A stretch of 64,000 bases of DNA from Globisporangium splendens (lineage: Eukaryota; Oomycota; Peronosporomycetes; Pythiales; Pythiaceae). Below the pieces are notes generated by a model. The model was given only the letters and a program-made list of their open reading frames with translations. It made no database searches and was not told the DNA's origin. The stretch spans positions 778,693-842,692 of the forward strand of contig VFIW01000007.1 of NCBI GenBank assembly GCA_006386115.1. The letters run 5' to 3'. Position numbers and translations under genes: made by a program. Shown piece by piece: positions 20,524-30,392 of the stretch (position 1 is its first letter; each line of letters opens with the position of its first letter).

Positions 20524-23500
20524 TGGAGAAAGCCTTGAGACAAGAAGAGATATATTTGCTGTCTGAGTCTCGCCGGCCGGTTCAGAAGAAGCGACCGTTT
20601 GGGCGGAACGCCACTGCCGGAGTCAAGAAGACGCGAACAGACCAGCCACGCATTGTGAAGAGCAACGGCGACAAGGTGCGTCGCGCAGAGGAAGTGAAGT
20701 GGGAAAAGAGTCCCCACGATGGCTCGCAGTCGATGTCTCCGAGAATGTGCCTACACTGTGGCGGGCAGCACTTGGTACGGTCCTGCCCCACAGTGAGCTT
20801 GGATGAAAAGGTCAAGTTGCTCAAGGAACATTCTGCGATGTTGCGTGGCTCCCTTCCGAAGCAGAATATGAGAGCCAAAAAAGCCGGGTCGGCCATGACA
20901 GAATCAGGATCGAACCCAGTGACGATGGCCTGTCTCAATGACGTGGAATTAGTTCCTTACTGCGCGGACAGTGGATCCGATGTGAACTTGATCTCGCGTG
21001 CGCATCTTGAAGCAGTGAAGGCAAAAGACAAAAGCGTAATTGAATACGCACTCGACAAGCCTGTAGTGTCGAGCACAGTGGGCGGGTGCATTCAGTCTAC
21101 ACATGCTGTGGAGCTTTTTGTGACTCTGCATACCGCAGCCGGACCTGTTCGTTGCCAGGATCGGAAACTGTGTTTGGTGATTGAAGGCGAGGAAGAGGAG
21201 TTCATTGTGGGAAAGACATTGCTGAGAGAGCTGGGCATTGACGTGGATCGTTTGCTAGAGATGTTGGCAGCCCGAAAAGTCGATAGTGATGACGATCCTG
21301 TTTCGCCCGCCGAGACCCCCGAACCTTTCCAAGTCAAACTCGATGTAATTGAGATTGTGAGTGAGATGGTCGAAGATGCCATCAGGAAAGGATTCCCAGA
21401 GAGAAACAGAGAGAAGTTGCGAGAGACATGTCTGATGTACGACATTTGGCGTCTTGCGCTCGGGAACGATCCACCTGCGCTGGTGGACCCGTTGGAGATC
21501 CGTTTGAAGCCTGGAGCGACTCCATATAAGTGCCGTCCCCGGACTTATAGCCCGGAGAAGTCTAAGTTCTTGGAGGACTTCAACAACCAACTGGTGAGCA
21601 TTGGCTGGGTGTACGAGAACCCGAAGAGCCGATGGGCGTGCCCGGCGGTGCCTGTACGGAAGGCAAAGAGCAAAGAATACCGCCAGACGAGCGACTACCG
21701 GCCAGTCAATGACAAGACGGATACAATAGTGGGGATGATGCCAAACCTTCATGTTGCTCTCGAACATTGCCGTGGGAAGAAATACTACTCGGTGTTTGAC
21801 TTTTTGAAAGGCTTTTGGCAACTTCCGCTTGCCAAAGCAAGTCGAGAAATCCTGAGCTACATGACGGACAAGAAAATTTTTACGCCTATGAGGGTGCCAC
21901 AAGGATCTGCGGATGCTGCTTTGCACTTTCAAGCTACGGTTGAGAAAGTCTTGGATGAGCTGCTGTACAAGCATGTCTTGGTCTGGATCGATGACTTGCT
22001 GCTGTTTTCCGACAGCGTTGAAGAGTTGTTGAGCGTGATGGAGCGGGTCTTCTTCTTGCTGGATCAGCGTGGCCTAAAGCTGAGCCCGAAAAAGAGCCAC
22101 CTATTCCTGACCGAAGTGAAATGGTGTGGACGCATAATCAGTGAGGCCGGGATAGGGCACGATGTGGAAAGGATTCGCGCTCTTCAAAGTCTGCCTTACC
22201 CGCCAACTGCTGCAGCCCTTCAACAGTTTGTGTGTGCCACGAATTGGCTTCGTGACGGACTGGTGGACTACGCTCGGGTGATCGAACCACTTCAGAAGCG
22301 ATTGGACGTTGCGCTTAAAGGCCGAAGGAGAACGAAAGCATCGGCGGCACATGTTGCCATCGAATTGAGTGTGGAAGAGAAGCAATGCTTTGACGACGTG
22401 AAGCAGCTTTTGTCTCACTCCGCCGTGCTTACTTATCCTCTGCCAGAGAGCCAAATGTGCCTGTTGTCGGACGCCTCGGACAAAGGCTGGGGGCTTGTAG
22501 TAACACAAGTCGCAAATTGGACGCCTACGACCCCTATACAAGCACAGCAACATGAACTCCTCATATGCATGGGTGGGACTTTCAAGGGTTCCCAATTGAA
22601 TTGGACAGTTCTTGAGAAAGAGATGTTCCCCATTGCCCATGCGTGTGACAAGCTCGAGTACCTTTTGCTGCGTGCGCAAGGATTTAAAATCTATTGCGAC
22701 CACCGAAACATTGTGCACCTGTTCGTGCCAGGGAAAGAGTTGAAGAAGCATGTGCGTGGGAAGCTCCTGCGCTGGTCTACGAAGTTGCTCGGTTATCGCT
22801 ACCAAATTGAACACATTGATGGCATCCACAACTTATGGGCCGATCTGATATCGCGCTGGGGAGGCGCGATGGCTGCTCATGGAACCAAGGGAGCAGAGAT
22901 GGGAGATGACCACTGCACAGACCGATCTAGCACAGCCGATACAGCCACGGTTATGAATACCGAGGCTGGCGGAAGTGGTGATCACTGCGACCAGCCTATG
23001 GGGGCCAAGCGTGCTCGGGCTGGAGGAGATCACATGAACACACTTTGTCAGGACCAGTCTCTGTCGGCCATGAGAGCCGCGGTTGTGAACACCGGGATTG
23101 GATGCAATGACAGCCATCTTGGCCAGCGGAAGGAGGCCATGAGAGCCCACGCTGTGGCCGACCGGCGATTGGCGGCCATGAGAGCCCGCGTCGAAGATGG
23201 CTATGAGCACGTAGGCGAGCGCCAGTTCTCGTGTTTGAGGGCCAAGAGTGCTGCGGACATGAGTGCCGCGACTGGCGTCTACGGTCGTGACCAGTTATCG
23301 GAGGCCATGAGTGCCTCGGAAACCATGAGAGTTTCGATTGGTGACGATGTGTGTCGTGAGAGCAGGAATGATTCCCTTGAGAGCGAGGAGTGTGAGCATG
23401 TGACCAAGAGATTCGCAGCCATGAGGGCAAAGAAGTTAACTACGACTCGCCGCCGATCTTCTACTGTGTGTATTCGCCCACTTGATAGCGACGCCTTTGT

Positions 23501-24968
23501 GTGGCCGACCTATGAAGAGATAAAGCGATATCAGAAATTGTACCGACCACCCAGCGGTGCAGAGCAAGATGGTGATGGAACGTGGCGCGTTAATGACAGG
23601 GTTTGGATTCCTGAAGAAGCGCACGATCTACTGGAGAGGCTTCTGGTGATCTCGCACTGTGGATCGCGAGGTCACAGAGGTATGGACGTGATGCAGAACC
23701 AGCTGAAAGCAGTGTTCGAGGTGGTACGCCTCAAAGAGCTCGTGCGACGGTTTTGTAACGAGTGTCTGCTCTGCTTGCACGTCAAAGGAGGAAGAATAAT
23801 TCCAAGACCGTGGAGTGAAACTTTTCATGCCCATGAGCGGAATGAGGCACTTCACTGGGACTTCCTGTATTTAGGAGAGTCATTTGAGGGGAATGCATAC
23901 CTTCTGGTACTGAAAGATGCAGCTACTCATTACACGCAGCTCGTACGATGTGAAAGCCCGACAGCCGAAGTCGCCGCGCAGGCGATGCTTGACTGGTACA
24001 GCAACTTTGGACTGGCCAAAATCTGGATCAGTGACTGCGGAACCCACTTTAAAAACAAAGTGATTCGCGAGCTGTGCACGCGTTTGAAAGCCAAGCAAGA
24101 TTTTGTGCTCGCTTATTGTCCGTGGCGCAATGGTACGGTAGAGCGTGTTAATCGAGACATCATTCAAGTGCTGAAAGTATTGATTCTCGAGTACAAGATC
24201 AATAGGCGCGACTGGCCACACCTACTGCCTCTTGTGCAAGCTAGCTTGAACCATTCGCAGGTGGCGTCACTCGCGCACAAGGCTCCGATTGAACTCTTCA
24301 CGGGTCTGCAGTGTCCGTCGCCGCTTACGACGATTCTGGCACCAAGCAGCCACGAGATGATTGTGACAATCGAAGACACCAGTGCTTGCGTGGAGGCCAA
24401 GCTGAGGAGCTTACGTGAATCTCTGCGCGCAATGCACCTGGTGGTCAAAGAAAAGAAGAGGAATCAAACGCAATACAACGTGGAAAAAAGAAAAGGCAAG
24501 CCTGTCAACTTCAGCGTTGGAGACTACGTTCTGCGTTCGAGGGTTGACGAGCGTAGAGGGTTAGGAAAGCTGATGGTAACTTGGACAGGGCCATTTCGAG
24601 TCGTGGAGGCATGCGAATATTACTTCGTTGTCGAGCATCTGATCACGAAGGATCGCACTGACGTCCATGCTTCGAGGCTGAAGTTCTACAGGGACGATTC
24701 GCTGAACGTGACGCACGAGCTAATTGAACACGTGGGTGCCCAAGATACGCTGCTCGGCGTCGAACGGATCTGCAACCACAAATTCAACGACAACATGAAG
24801 TCTTATGAGCTTCTCGTGAAATGGAAAGGATTTGAAGATATTGAAGATTCCTGGGAGCCTGTGGAGTCAATCAGAGCGGATGTACCTGATCTGGTGAAAA
24901 GACACGTCGACCAAAGTAGCGACCGAAAGCTCCAACGATACCAACGACAGTGCGATGGACGACTGTGA
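20523..24968 (+). CDS. Gypsy-1 pol (NC knuckle, protease, RT, RNase H, integrase, chromodomain)
   Basis: 1,481 residues without interruption. Motifs in order: zinc knuckle CLHCGGQHLVRSCP (about 78–91); protease ADSGSDVNLI (about 150); RT VFDFLKGFWQLPL and catalytic VWIDDLLLF (about 490); RNase H LLSDASDKGWGL with later EKEMFPIAHA and YCDHRN; integrase HCGSRGHRGMD with CNECLLC, then the catalytic triad in HWDFLYLG, WISDCGTHFKN and NGTVERVNRD; and a C-terminal chromodomain ELLVKWKGFEDIEDSWEP (about 1430). Between RNase H and integrase lies an unusual ~200-residue spacer with repeated AMRA-type words. The chromodomain probably guides integration to particular chromatin. The initiation codon overlaps the gag stop. 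Confidence 0.92.
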   Translation: MEKALRQEEIYLLSESRRPVQKKRPFGRNATAGVKKTRTDQPRIVKSNGDKVRRAEEVKWEKSPHDGSQSMSPRMCLHCGGQHLVRSCPTVSLDEKVKLLKEHSAMLRGSLPKQNMRAKKAGSAMTESGSNPVTMACLNDVELVPYCADSGSDVNLISRAHLEAVKAKDKSVIEYALDKPVVSSTVGGCIQSTHAVELFVTLHTAAGPVRCQDRKLCLVIEGEEEEFIVGKTLLRELGIDVDRLLEMLAARKVDSDDDPVSPAETPEPFQVKLDVIEIVSEMVEDAIRKGFPERNREKLRETCLMYDIWRLALGNDPPALVDPLEIRLKPGATPYKCRPRTYSPEKSKFLEDFNNQLVSIGWVYENPKSRWACPAVPVRKAKSKEYRQTSDYRPVNDKTDTIVGMMPNLHVALEHCRGKKYYSVFDFLKGFWQLPLAKASREILSYMTDKKIFTPMRVPQGSADAALHFQATVEKVLDELLYKHVLVWIDDLLLFSDSVEELLSVMERVFFLLDQRGLKLSPKKSHLFLTEVKWCGRIISEAGIGHDVERIRALQSLPYPPTAAALQQFVCATNWLRDGLVDYARVIEPLQKRLDVALKGRRRTKASAAHVAIELSVEEKQCFDDVKQLLSHSAVLTYPLPESQMCLLSDASDKGWGLVVTQVANWTPTTPIQAQQHELLICMGGTFKGSQLNWTVLEKEMFPIAHACDKLEYLLLRAQGFKIYCDHRNIVHLFVPGKELKKHVRGKLLRWSTKLLGYRYQIEHIDGIHNLWADLISRWGGAMAAHGTKGAEMGDDHCTDRSSTADTATVMNTEAGGSGDHCDQPMGAKRARAGGDHMNTLCQDQSLSAMRAAVVNTGIGCNDSHLGQRKEAMRAHAVADRRLAAMRARVEDGYEHVGERQFSCLRAKSAADMSAATGVYGRDQLSEAMSASETMRVSIGDDVCRESRNDSLESEECEHVTKRFAAMRAKKLTTTRRRSSTVCIRPLDSDAFVWPTYEEIKRYQKLYRPPSGAEQDGDGTWRVNDRVWIPEEAHDLLERLLVISHCGSRGHRGMDVMQNQLKAVFEVVRLKELVRRFCNECLLCLHVKGGRIIPRPWSETFHAHERNEALHWDFLYLGESFEGNAYLLVLKDAATHYTQLVRCESPTAEVAAQAMLDWYSNFGLAKIWISDCGTHFKNKVIRELCTRLKAKQDFVLAYCPWRNGTVERVNRDIIQVLKVLILEYKINRRDWPHLLPLVQASLNHSQVASLAHKAPIELFTGLQCPSPLTTILAPSSHEMIVTIEDTSACVEAKLRSLRESLRAMHLVVKEKKRNQTQYNVEKRKGKPVNFSVGDYVLRSRVDERRGLGKLMVTWTGPFRVVEACEYYFVVEHLITKDRTDVHASRLKFYRDDSLNVTHELIEHVGAQDTLLGVERICNHKFNDNMKSYELLVKWKGFEDIEDSWEPVESIRADVPDLVKRHVDQSSDRKLQRYQRQCDGRL

Positions 24969-24991
24969 TGTGAGAAAGCTTGGGGAGGCAG

Positions 24992-25389
24992 TGTGGCGTG
25001 CGCAGTGATGTGTGCCAACCCACAACCAGGCAGCTTCCTCACAACCCAGATGAGCACCCCCTGGATCGCACCGTTGGTGTGGACCAACGGCTCGAGCGAG
25101 TGTACATGTGGCGTGTGCAGTGGTGTGGGCCAACCCACGACCAGGCAGCTGCCACACAACCCAGATAAGCACCCCCTGGATCGCACCGTTGGTGTGGACC
25201 AACGGCGCGAGCGAGTGAACAACTGGTTGAGAGCAGCGTAGAGATCAGTGTGTGTTGTTTGCATATCTTACGAGCTCTCATTCTTGAGAATCTGGTCTCG
25301 TGCGTTGAGAATACACGTAGCGAGTACCCGGGAGTTCCAGCTCCCCCATTTGAGTGTTTGACGTCTCGTTCGGTCCGTGAAACACCACA
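24992..25389 (+). repeat. Gypsy-1 3' LTR
   Basis: 398 bp, same length as the 5' LTR and the same sequence wherever compared, including the internal 115-bp tandem duplication. Confidence 0.92.
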
Positions 25390-25428
25390 ACGATCAAGAG
25401 ACACATTATCGGACACAAGTTCTCCAAT
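25390..25428. repeat. 39-bp direct duplication flanking Gypsy-1 (right copy)
   Basis: Exact repeat of 19424–19462. The LINE sequence then continues with gaatatctccaagatc, as in LINE copy 2 near 47978. Confidence 0.9.
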
Positions 25429-26364
25429 GAATATCTCCAAGATCATCTCTATCCCGTCGCACACATGCTGTGGCGATATATGAGCGCGTCGCTCATACAA
25501 GCCATTTTGTGTGCGCATCTGCGACGCATGGATTCGGATCCAATCGAATCGACTGCTGAGATGGCGATCATGATGACGAGATTAGAGGCAGGAATGCGAA
25601 ACCTCACACGACTCGCTGAAGCGCAAGCTGGAGGCTCGGACGGTCACACGGTTGCGGCAGTTCTCAAGGCATATGTCGACTGCTTTCTCAGCCAAACAGA
25701 CGCCATCCCCTTGACTCCAAGTCATACTCGCAGCGTTTACCTGTTGTTTTTCGATGGTGGATCACGCGGCAATCCAGGACCAGGAGGGACTGGATCCATT
25801 ATCGTGCGTGTCCATAAGGACTCGCACACAGCCAGTTTAATTTGGACCGCCAGCATGGCGTATAGCAGGAAGGACACGATCAACAACTTTGCCGAGTACT
25901 GGGGTCTCATACATGGACTCCGAGAAGCCCAACGCAGTCACTTCGAACCGTTGTACGTGATTGGAGACAGTGCACTCATTATCTCCCAACAGCGAATGCA
26001 TCGGTCCCCTCGACAGCACCGATTGGCACGTTTATACCAGACAAGTCGACGACTCGCGGATTGCATCGACATCCGAGGATGGTACCATCATTACCGTGCC
26101 TTCAACAAGATGGCGGACTCAGCCGCCAACCTAGCCATGGACACCAGAACCTCAACGCAGGTCCACTTCCCAACTCAAAGAGCTGCTTTCAACAATCTCA
26201 CCCAGGATCTTGACAACGACGTCGTGCATTGGCTTATGCGAAGTTCGGAAGATCCAAGGTCATTGGACAACACAAGGCAGCCTCACATAGGACCAAGAGA
26301 ACATGCCATCCTGGTCAAAGATTATTTAGCAGTTAGAAGTGATCTAGTGCAATCCGCGCTATAG
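25429..26364 (+). pseudogene. LINE copy 1 ORF2 remnant: RNase H domain
   Basis: The C-terminal 300 codons of ORF2 remain open. RNase H type I motifs are LLFFDGGSRGNPGPGGTGS (first Asp), NNFAEYWGLIHGL (Glu), YVIGDSALI (second Asp) and NKMADSAANLAMD (last Asp). It is separated from its zinc-knuckle part (19083–19462) by Gypsy-1 and has no start of its own, so it is not functional alone. It differs from copies 2 and 3 by scattered substitutions only. Confidence 0.85.
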
Positions 26365-26470
26365 ACACATTTACACTCCTAGATGAAATTCGCAATGAAG
26401 ATAAGGTAGGAGAATGGATATTGTAGGTCACGAAGATGAACCTAAATATACCTCACCTTATAAAGATAAA

Positions 26471-26483
26471 AAGTACGATTTTG
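26471..26483. repeat. 13-bp target-site duplication of LINE copy 1 (right)
   Basis: Exact repeat of 19070–19082. After it the calpain intron resumes and reaches its acceptor TAG at 26561–26563. Confidence 0.85.
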
Positions 26484-26563
26484 CTGCCGTTGGGGGCCAG
26501 GAAAAAAATGCGGTTGATTGCATGCCTGATTCGCTTTGCCCTATTTTTCGCTGTGCTGCGTAG

Positions 26564-29342
26564 GTGCATTGAGCGTTGTCGCCACTCGGACAGACTTGCT
26601 AGGTCAAACGTTTTGGAGGAGTGATAAATACAAGGGCAATGGACTCTTTGTCTGCAAATTCATGAAGGTAAGTTTGAGAGTAGATTTTCTGGATATCCTA
26701 CTGCGTGCTGGTTTCTCGCTCTCCTCGCAAAACAATGGACATGAAGCGAGTCCATTGTTATCCCGTCTGCCAACGAAGTTGCAGCTCTCATTGGTACTGG
26801 ATGCACTGCGATACAAAAATGGTAAAGCCAAAGCAAGCGACAACTGGAGCGGGTTTGTCACATTCAACTTGTTTACCATGCTGATGAGGTACAGCAAGAT
26901 CCAAGAAATCGAGAAACGCTTTGATCAAGCCCTCTTCAATGTACTCCGTCTGTGCCACGGCCATCAGAACTATTCGATAACGGTGGCACTCGACAAGAAA
27001 GATCTTGTCGTGCGTGTGAGGGATCCAATCTTCAAATCCCAGATGGACTTTGTCCTCGGCGAAGATGAATTTGCTCGAGTGAAGCTTCTCAGCCATCTGC
27101 CGATGTTGCATACTGAGCATTTCAGCGGCCATAATAATGGTACTCGCGAACAGAAGTTTGTGGCGTCTCCAAATGCCGTCATCACTGCGACTTTCCAACC
27201 TGAGATCAACGAGGTTATGTTGTCTTTGCTGTCAAGGATACGAATAGCTGCGAGCGCAAACACCACCACGCATGACCACCGGGGAATGATCCCTTTCTTG
27301 AAGCTCGTGGAGAGCGATCGCTTTGTTTCAGCGCTTCGCGAACTGCTCATTCAAGCCGCTCTACCATTTTTCTGATCTGTATCGTCAAAATTGCTGGAGT
27401 TCTCCATCGATGGCGATTACTTCGATCAACTGAACCGACCCAGTTTCCAGCATGCGGTTGCTGAAGCTTTGTCACGGAAATCCTCGTCGACGCGTACTCT
27501 AGTCTCGCTGCTAAAGCACACTAGCAGCTCCCTCCAAGTGCGATATGAGGTTATCGGAAGAAATGCAGTTTTCGTGAGCTCATGGGAAGAATTCCAATCA
27601 GTACTAACTGACCACCAAGACACGCACGCCATTGTGGAGGTTCGCCCGCAAGGGGATATGTTTGCGACGGGAGTTGATCGAACGGGAGCAAGCGGGGCAC
27701 CGAAATGGAATTCCAAGAGAAAAGTCACCTTGAAAGAACCCAGTTGCTGTGACTTACGGATCGATCGTCCAGTCATCTGCACCGATACGGCCCAGGTCTC
27801 GGCTGTTCCTGGTGGTCATGCAACAAAGGAGATTACATTTACTGTCGATGACAAAAGTGACAATGGCCATTTTGTTGTCCTGAGTGTGCGCAAGGCACAG
27901 CCTTCAGCTCGGAACGAGAAAGCAAGGCTATACTGCACCGCGTACGATCCATTCACATCATGCGAATATGCAGTCAAATGATACCCACTCGACTGGCCGG
28001 TTGATTTCTTCGCGAGCAGCGATCGCAATTTTGAAAAAGAGTGGACTGCACTTTTGAAAGTGATGTCTCTTGGAATCACATTGACACCGAAAGTCCTTGT
28101 GAAAGTATTTAACAAGCAAGCCAAGACAGAAAAGCTACTCGGTGAGTGTGAAATTGCAATTAGCTCGGTGATCGCTCACGAAGGGCACATTTTCGAAGAC
28201 TGGTTCCCACTCCAACACCCGATGGACAGCTTGAAGACGACAGGTTTCGTCAATTTGGCAGTCCGTTTTGATTCGAAAAAGGCAAGCGAACTTCCCCTCG
28301 CAATCATTGAAGATGATACACAGAAGAGACGGCGAGGCAGTTTTGTACCCGTAGAAATAAGCGGCACTGCGCTTGACGTTGAGTCGAAAGCCACGTCACT
28401 CACTCAAGACACGGATAAACGGCAGCTGGAGACTCAACTCCGAGAGCTGAAGCAATCGCTAAGTATGGCAGAAAGCGCGAAACGAGATGCTGTCGAGCAG
28501 GTGAAAAACTTGAAACTCCAGTTGCAACAAGCATTCATGGCATCAACGGCGAATGGCGATGGTGAAGTAACGAGATGGAAAAAGAAGCTTGACCAAGCAA
28601 TCAAAGAGCAGAGCTTCCAGCAGGGGCAGCACGATCTCAGGTTTGTGGTTTGCTTTCTTGCCTTAAAATAACGGCGCTGTGTTGATAAGCGTATGTTGTG
28701 GTGACAACAATCACGAACAGGATGGCGGCGTTGCGGGAACAGCTGCAGCGAGTTGAAGAAAGCGCGCAACAAGAGCGAGAGTCCTTGAGAAAACCTCCCC
28801 CGCCTGTCGTGATCACGAATCTGAAGCAGGCATCGCTGGGTATGAACGCCTCGGCGCACGACATCTTGTCCGCTATGAAAGACATTCTAGTGAATCGATG
28901 CCCGGAGCGGCCATACAATGGTTTGAAAAAGCGCTGGCGGCGATCGCTGAGGCACCCGGAAAGGTACGAACATGCACCCCTAGTGGCACTTTCCGAAGTT
29001 GAAGTCGCTAACGTATACTCGCATCAAGCAGATTGCATTTGCTGCGTTTGACGATGTCCTTTGTGATTTTGGACTGAACCTCTCATCCGACCATCGAAAG
29101 ACTGTCGCAAACATACTGGACCCAGAAATGCGTGGTCGAATCAACATTGAAGGTTCGTACTGACCGTCATAGCGGAGTGAGCATAAGTGATTGACGTGAG
29201 ATTGGTTTATCGAAACGTTGGTGGGTGCCATAGATTTTTTCATCAAGCTGTGCGGAGGCGCTGAAGCGTATGGTAATGTCTCGCAAGTGAGACCAAAGGA
29301 AGCGGAGCAGCTGCACATCATACCAACTCCTCCGCGATCTTT
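26564..29342 (+). pseudogene. Calpain-like gene, 3' part with C2-like and EF-hand-like segments, decayed
   Basis: The acceptor at 26563 restores the calpain frame (ALSVVATRTDLL, then LFVCKFMK). The protease domain stops there: no His box or Asn box follows. The same frame runs on through an unrecognised segment (26690–27375), a β-rich segment, a C2-like stretch (ITLTPKVLVKVFNKQAK, near 28080) and a coiled coil. In-frame TGA stops interrupt it at 27373 and 27979. Intron 28641–28720 is in phase. Near 28920 there is probably a frameshift before GKVREH. An EF-hand-like piece, FGLNLSSDHRKTVANIL, is split by an intron near 29151–29233. The gene ends abruptly at a LINE fragment near 29342. Either a deletion removed the rest of the protease domain or two genes are fused. 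Confidence 0.6.
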
Positions 29343-29857
29343 CGGGAGCACATGCATCATGAACGAATAACGAGCAAATCCTTCTACAAGCGCATCTCGA
29401 CCAAGTTCCTTGACAACACTATCTTCACACTCGGTGGTACAGCGACTTACGGACCCATGCGTTCACGAGAACTTGCTGGCGACATGGGAGAAGGATGGAA
29501 ATCAATCATGCAACAGGCGCCCACTCTGCAAACCGACATTGATCAAATCCTTGATCCAGGAACAGCTATTCCTCCGTCGGACAGATTAGGCTTCCTGCTC
29601 AAACCGATCAATTCGAGTGAAATCAAACAGGCTGTGAAGAAATGCAAGAGAGGCAAAGCTCACGGTCCTGACGAACTCGGCAATGACTGGCACAGAGACC
29701 ACTGTGACGAGATTACCGGCCTATTCGAGCGACTTTTCAACTTGTGGATACCCGAATGCGTTCTACCAAGTTCGTTCAGTGAAGCACATATTCACTGCAT
29801 AAAAAAGTCCGTCTCTGCTGCATCGCCGCTGGACTACAGGCCAATTGCACTCCTGTG
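29340..29857 (+). mobile_element. RNase-H LINE fragment (ORF2, pre-RT region)
   Basis: About 515 bases matching 45050–45563 of LINE copy 2, with few differences, for example an in-frame TAA replacing AAA near 29367. It begins at a shared word (tttcgggagcac) with the calpain exon, consistent with a 5'-truncated insertion, and ends where Gypsy-B starts. The rest of this LINE copy is not in the window. Confidence 0.85.
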
Positions 29858-30229
29858 AACCTACGGTGTGCTATCAGCTTGGCATCGTGCACCTGCATAC
29901 TCAATTGGCGTAAGCGTCGACTGAGAACAGTGGCTTCTCATCAAAGCTGCAAACCATTCAGCACAATCATCAAGCAATAACCATGGCTTCTCATCAACGG
30001 CAAAAAGCATTCAGCATAAACAGCAATTCAAGAGCCAGGGCTTCTCATCAATAACATGAAGCCCCGGTAGCAGCATGGTGAAGAAGTGAACGAGTAGCAC
30101 TGCCACCTCCTGTGTTGCTATGTAGGAAGAGACAATGAATTCATAGGAAAGGAAAACACTAAAACATGCAAATCAATCACTTCGGAATTTACCTTCCAAG
30201 CAACAAGCAACAGCAACTGGCAACTCGCC
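29858..30229 (+). repeat. Gypsy-B 5' LTR (probable)
   Basis: Begins TGTGAACCTACGG at the break in LINE sequence and probably ends near CTCGCCA, followed by TAAAGTTAACTTT, the same primer-site word as in Gypsy-1. It contains three copies of a GGCTTCTCATCAA word (about 29932, 29984 and 30040). There is no second copy to confirm its borders. Confidence 0.6.
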
Positions 30230-30392
30230 ATAAAGTTAACTTTGGCTGATTAGCCCCAAGCATCGCAAGACTCGCATGTATACAAGACCCCACGCATCGC
30301 AAGACCCCCAAGCATCGCAAGACTCCCACGCATCGTAAGCCCCCTGCACCGCAAGTTTCTCAGGAAGATCAAGCACCTGAAGCTCCAATCCC

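Larger units (their letters stand above)
19463..25389 (+). mobile_element. Gypsy-1: intact-looking chromodomain Ty3/Gypsy retrotransposon
   Basis: A 5,927-bp element with 398-bp LTRs (19463–19860 and 24992–25389) that look identical by eye, a primer-site candidate right after the 5' LTR, gag and pol frames without interruption, and a purine tract (TGGGGAGGCAG) just before the 3' LTR. Domain order is gag, zinc knuckle, protease, reverse transcriptase, RNase H, integrase, chromodomain. It is the youngest visible insertion because it sits within the LINE that sits within the calpain intron. Confidence 0.93.
19083..26470 (+). mobile_element. RNase-H LINE copy 1, 5'-truncated, interrupted by Gypsy-1
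   Basis: Sequence from 19083 matches the near-complete LINE copy at about 47600 onwards, and the element ends at 26470 with the same tail (gatgaacctaaatatacctc, then a TAAAGATAAA-type end). It is therefore only the last ~1.45 kb of the LINE. Gypsy-1 (19463–25389) sits inside it. A perfect 13-bp duplication flanks the whole. 5' truncation with a long duplication is typical of target-primed reverse transcription. The insertion landed 11 bases inside a calpain intron. Confidence 0.9.

Noticed and set aside
27373..27981. UGA recoded as an amino acid in the calpain-related frame
   Set aside because: Intact genes nearby use normal stops, including TGA; two TGAs in an already broken gene are better read as decay.
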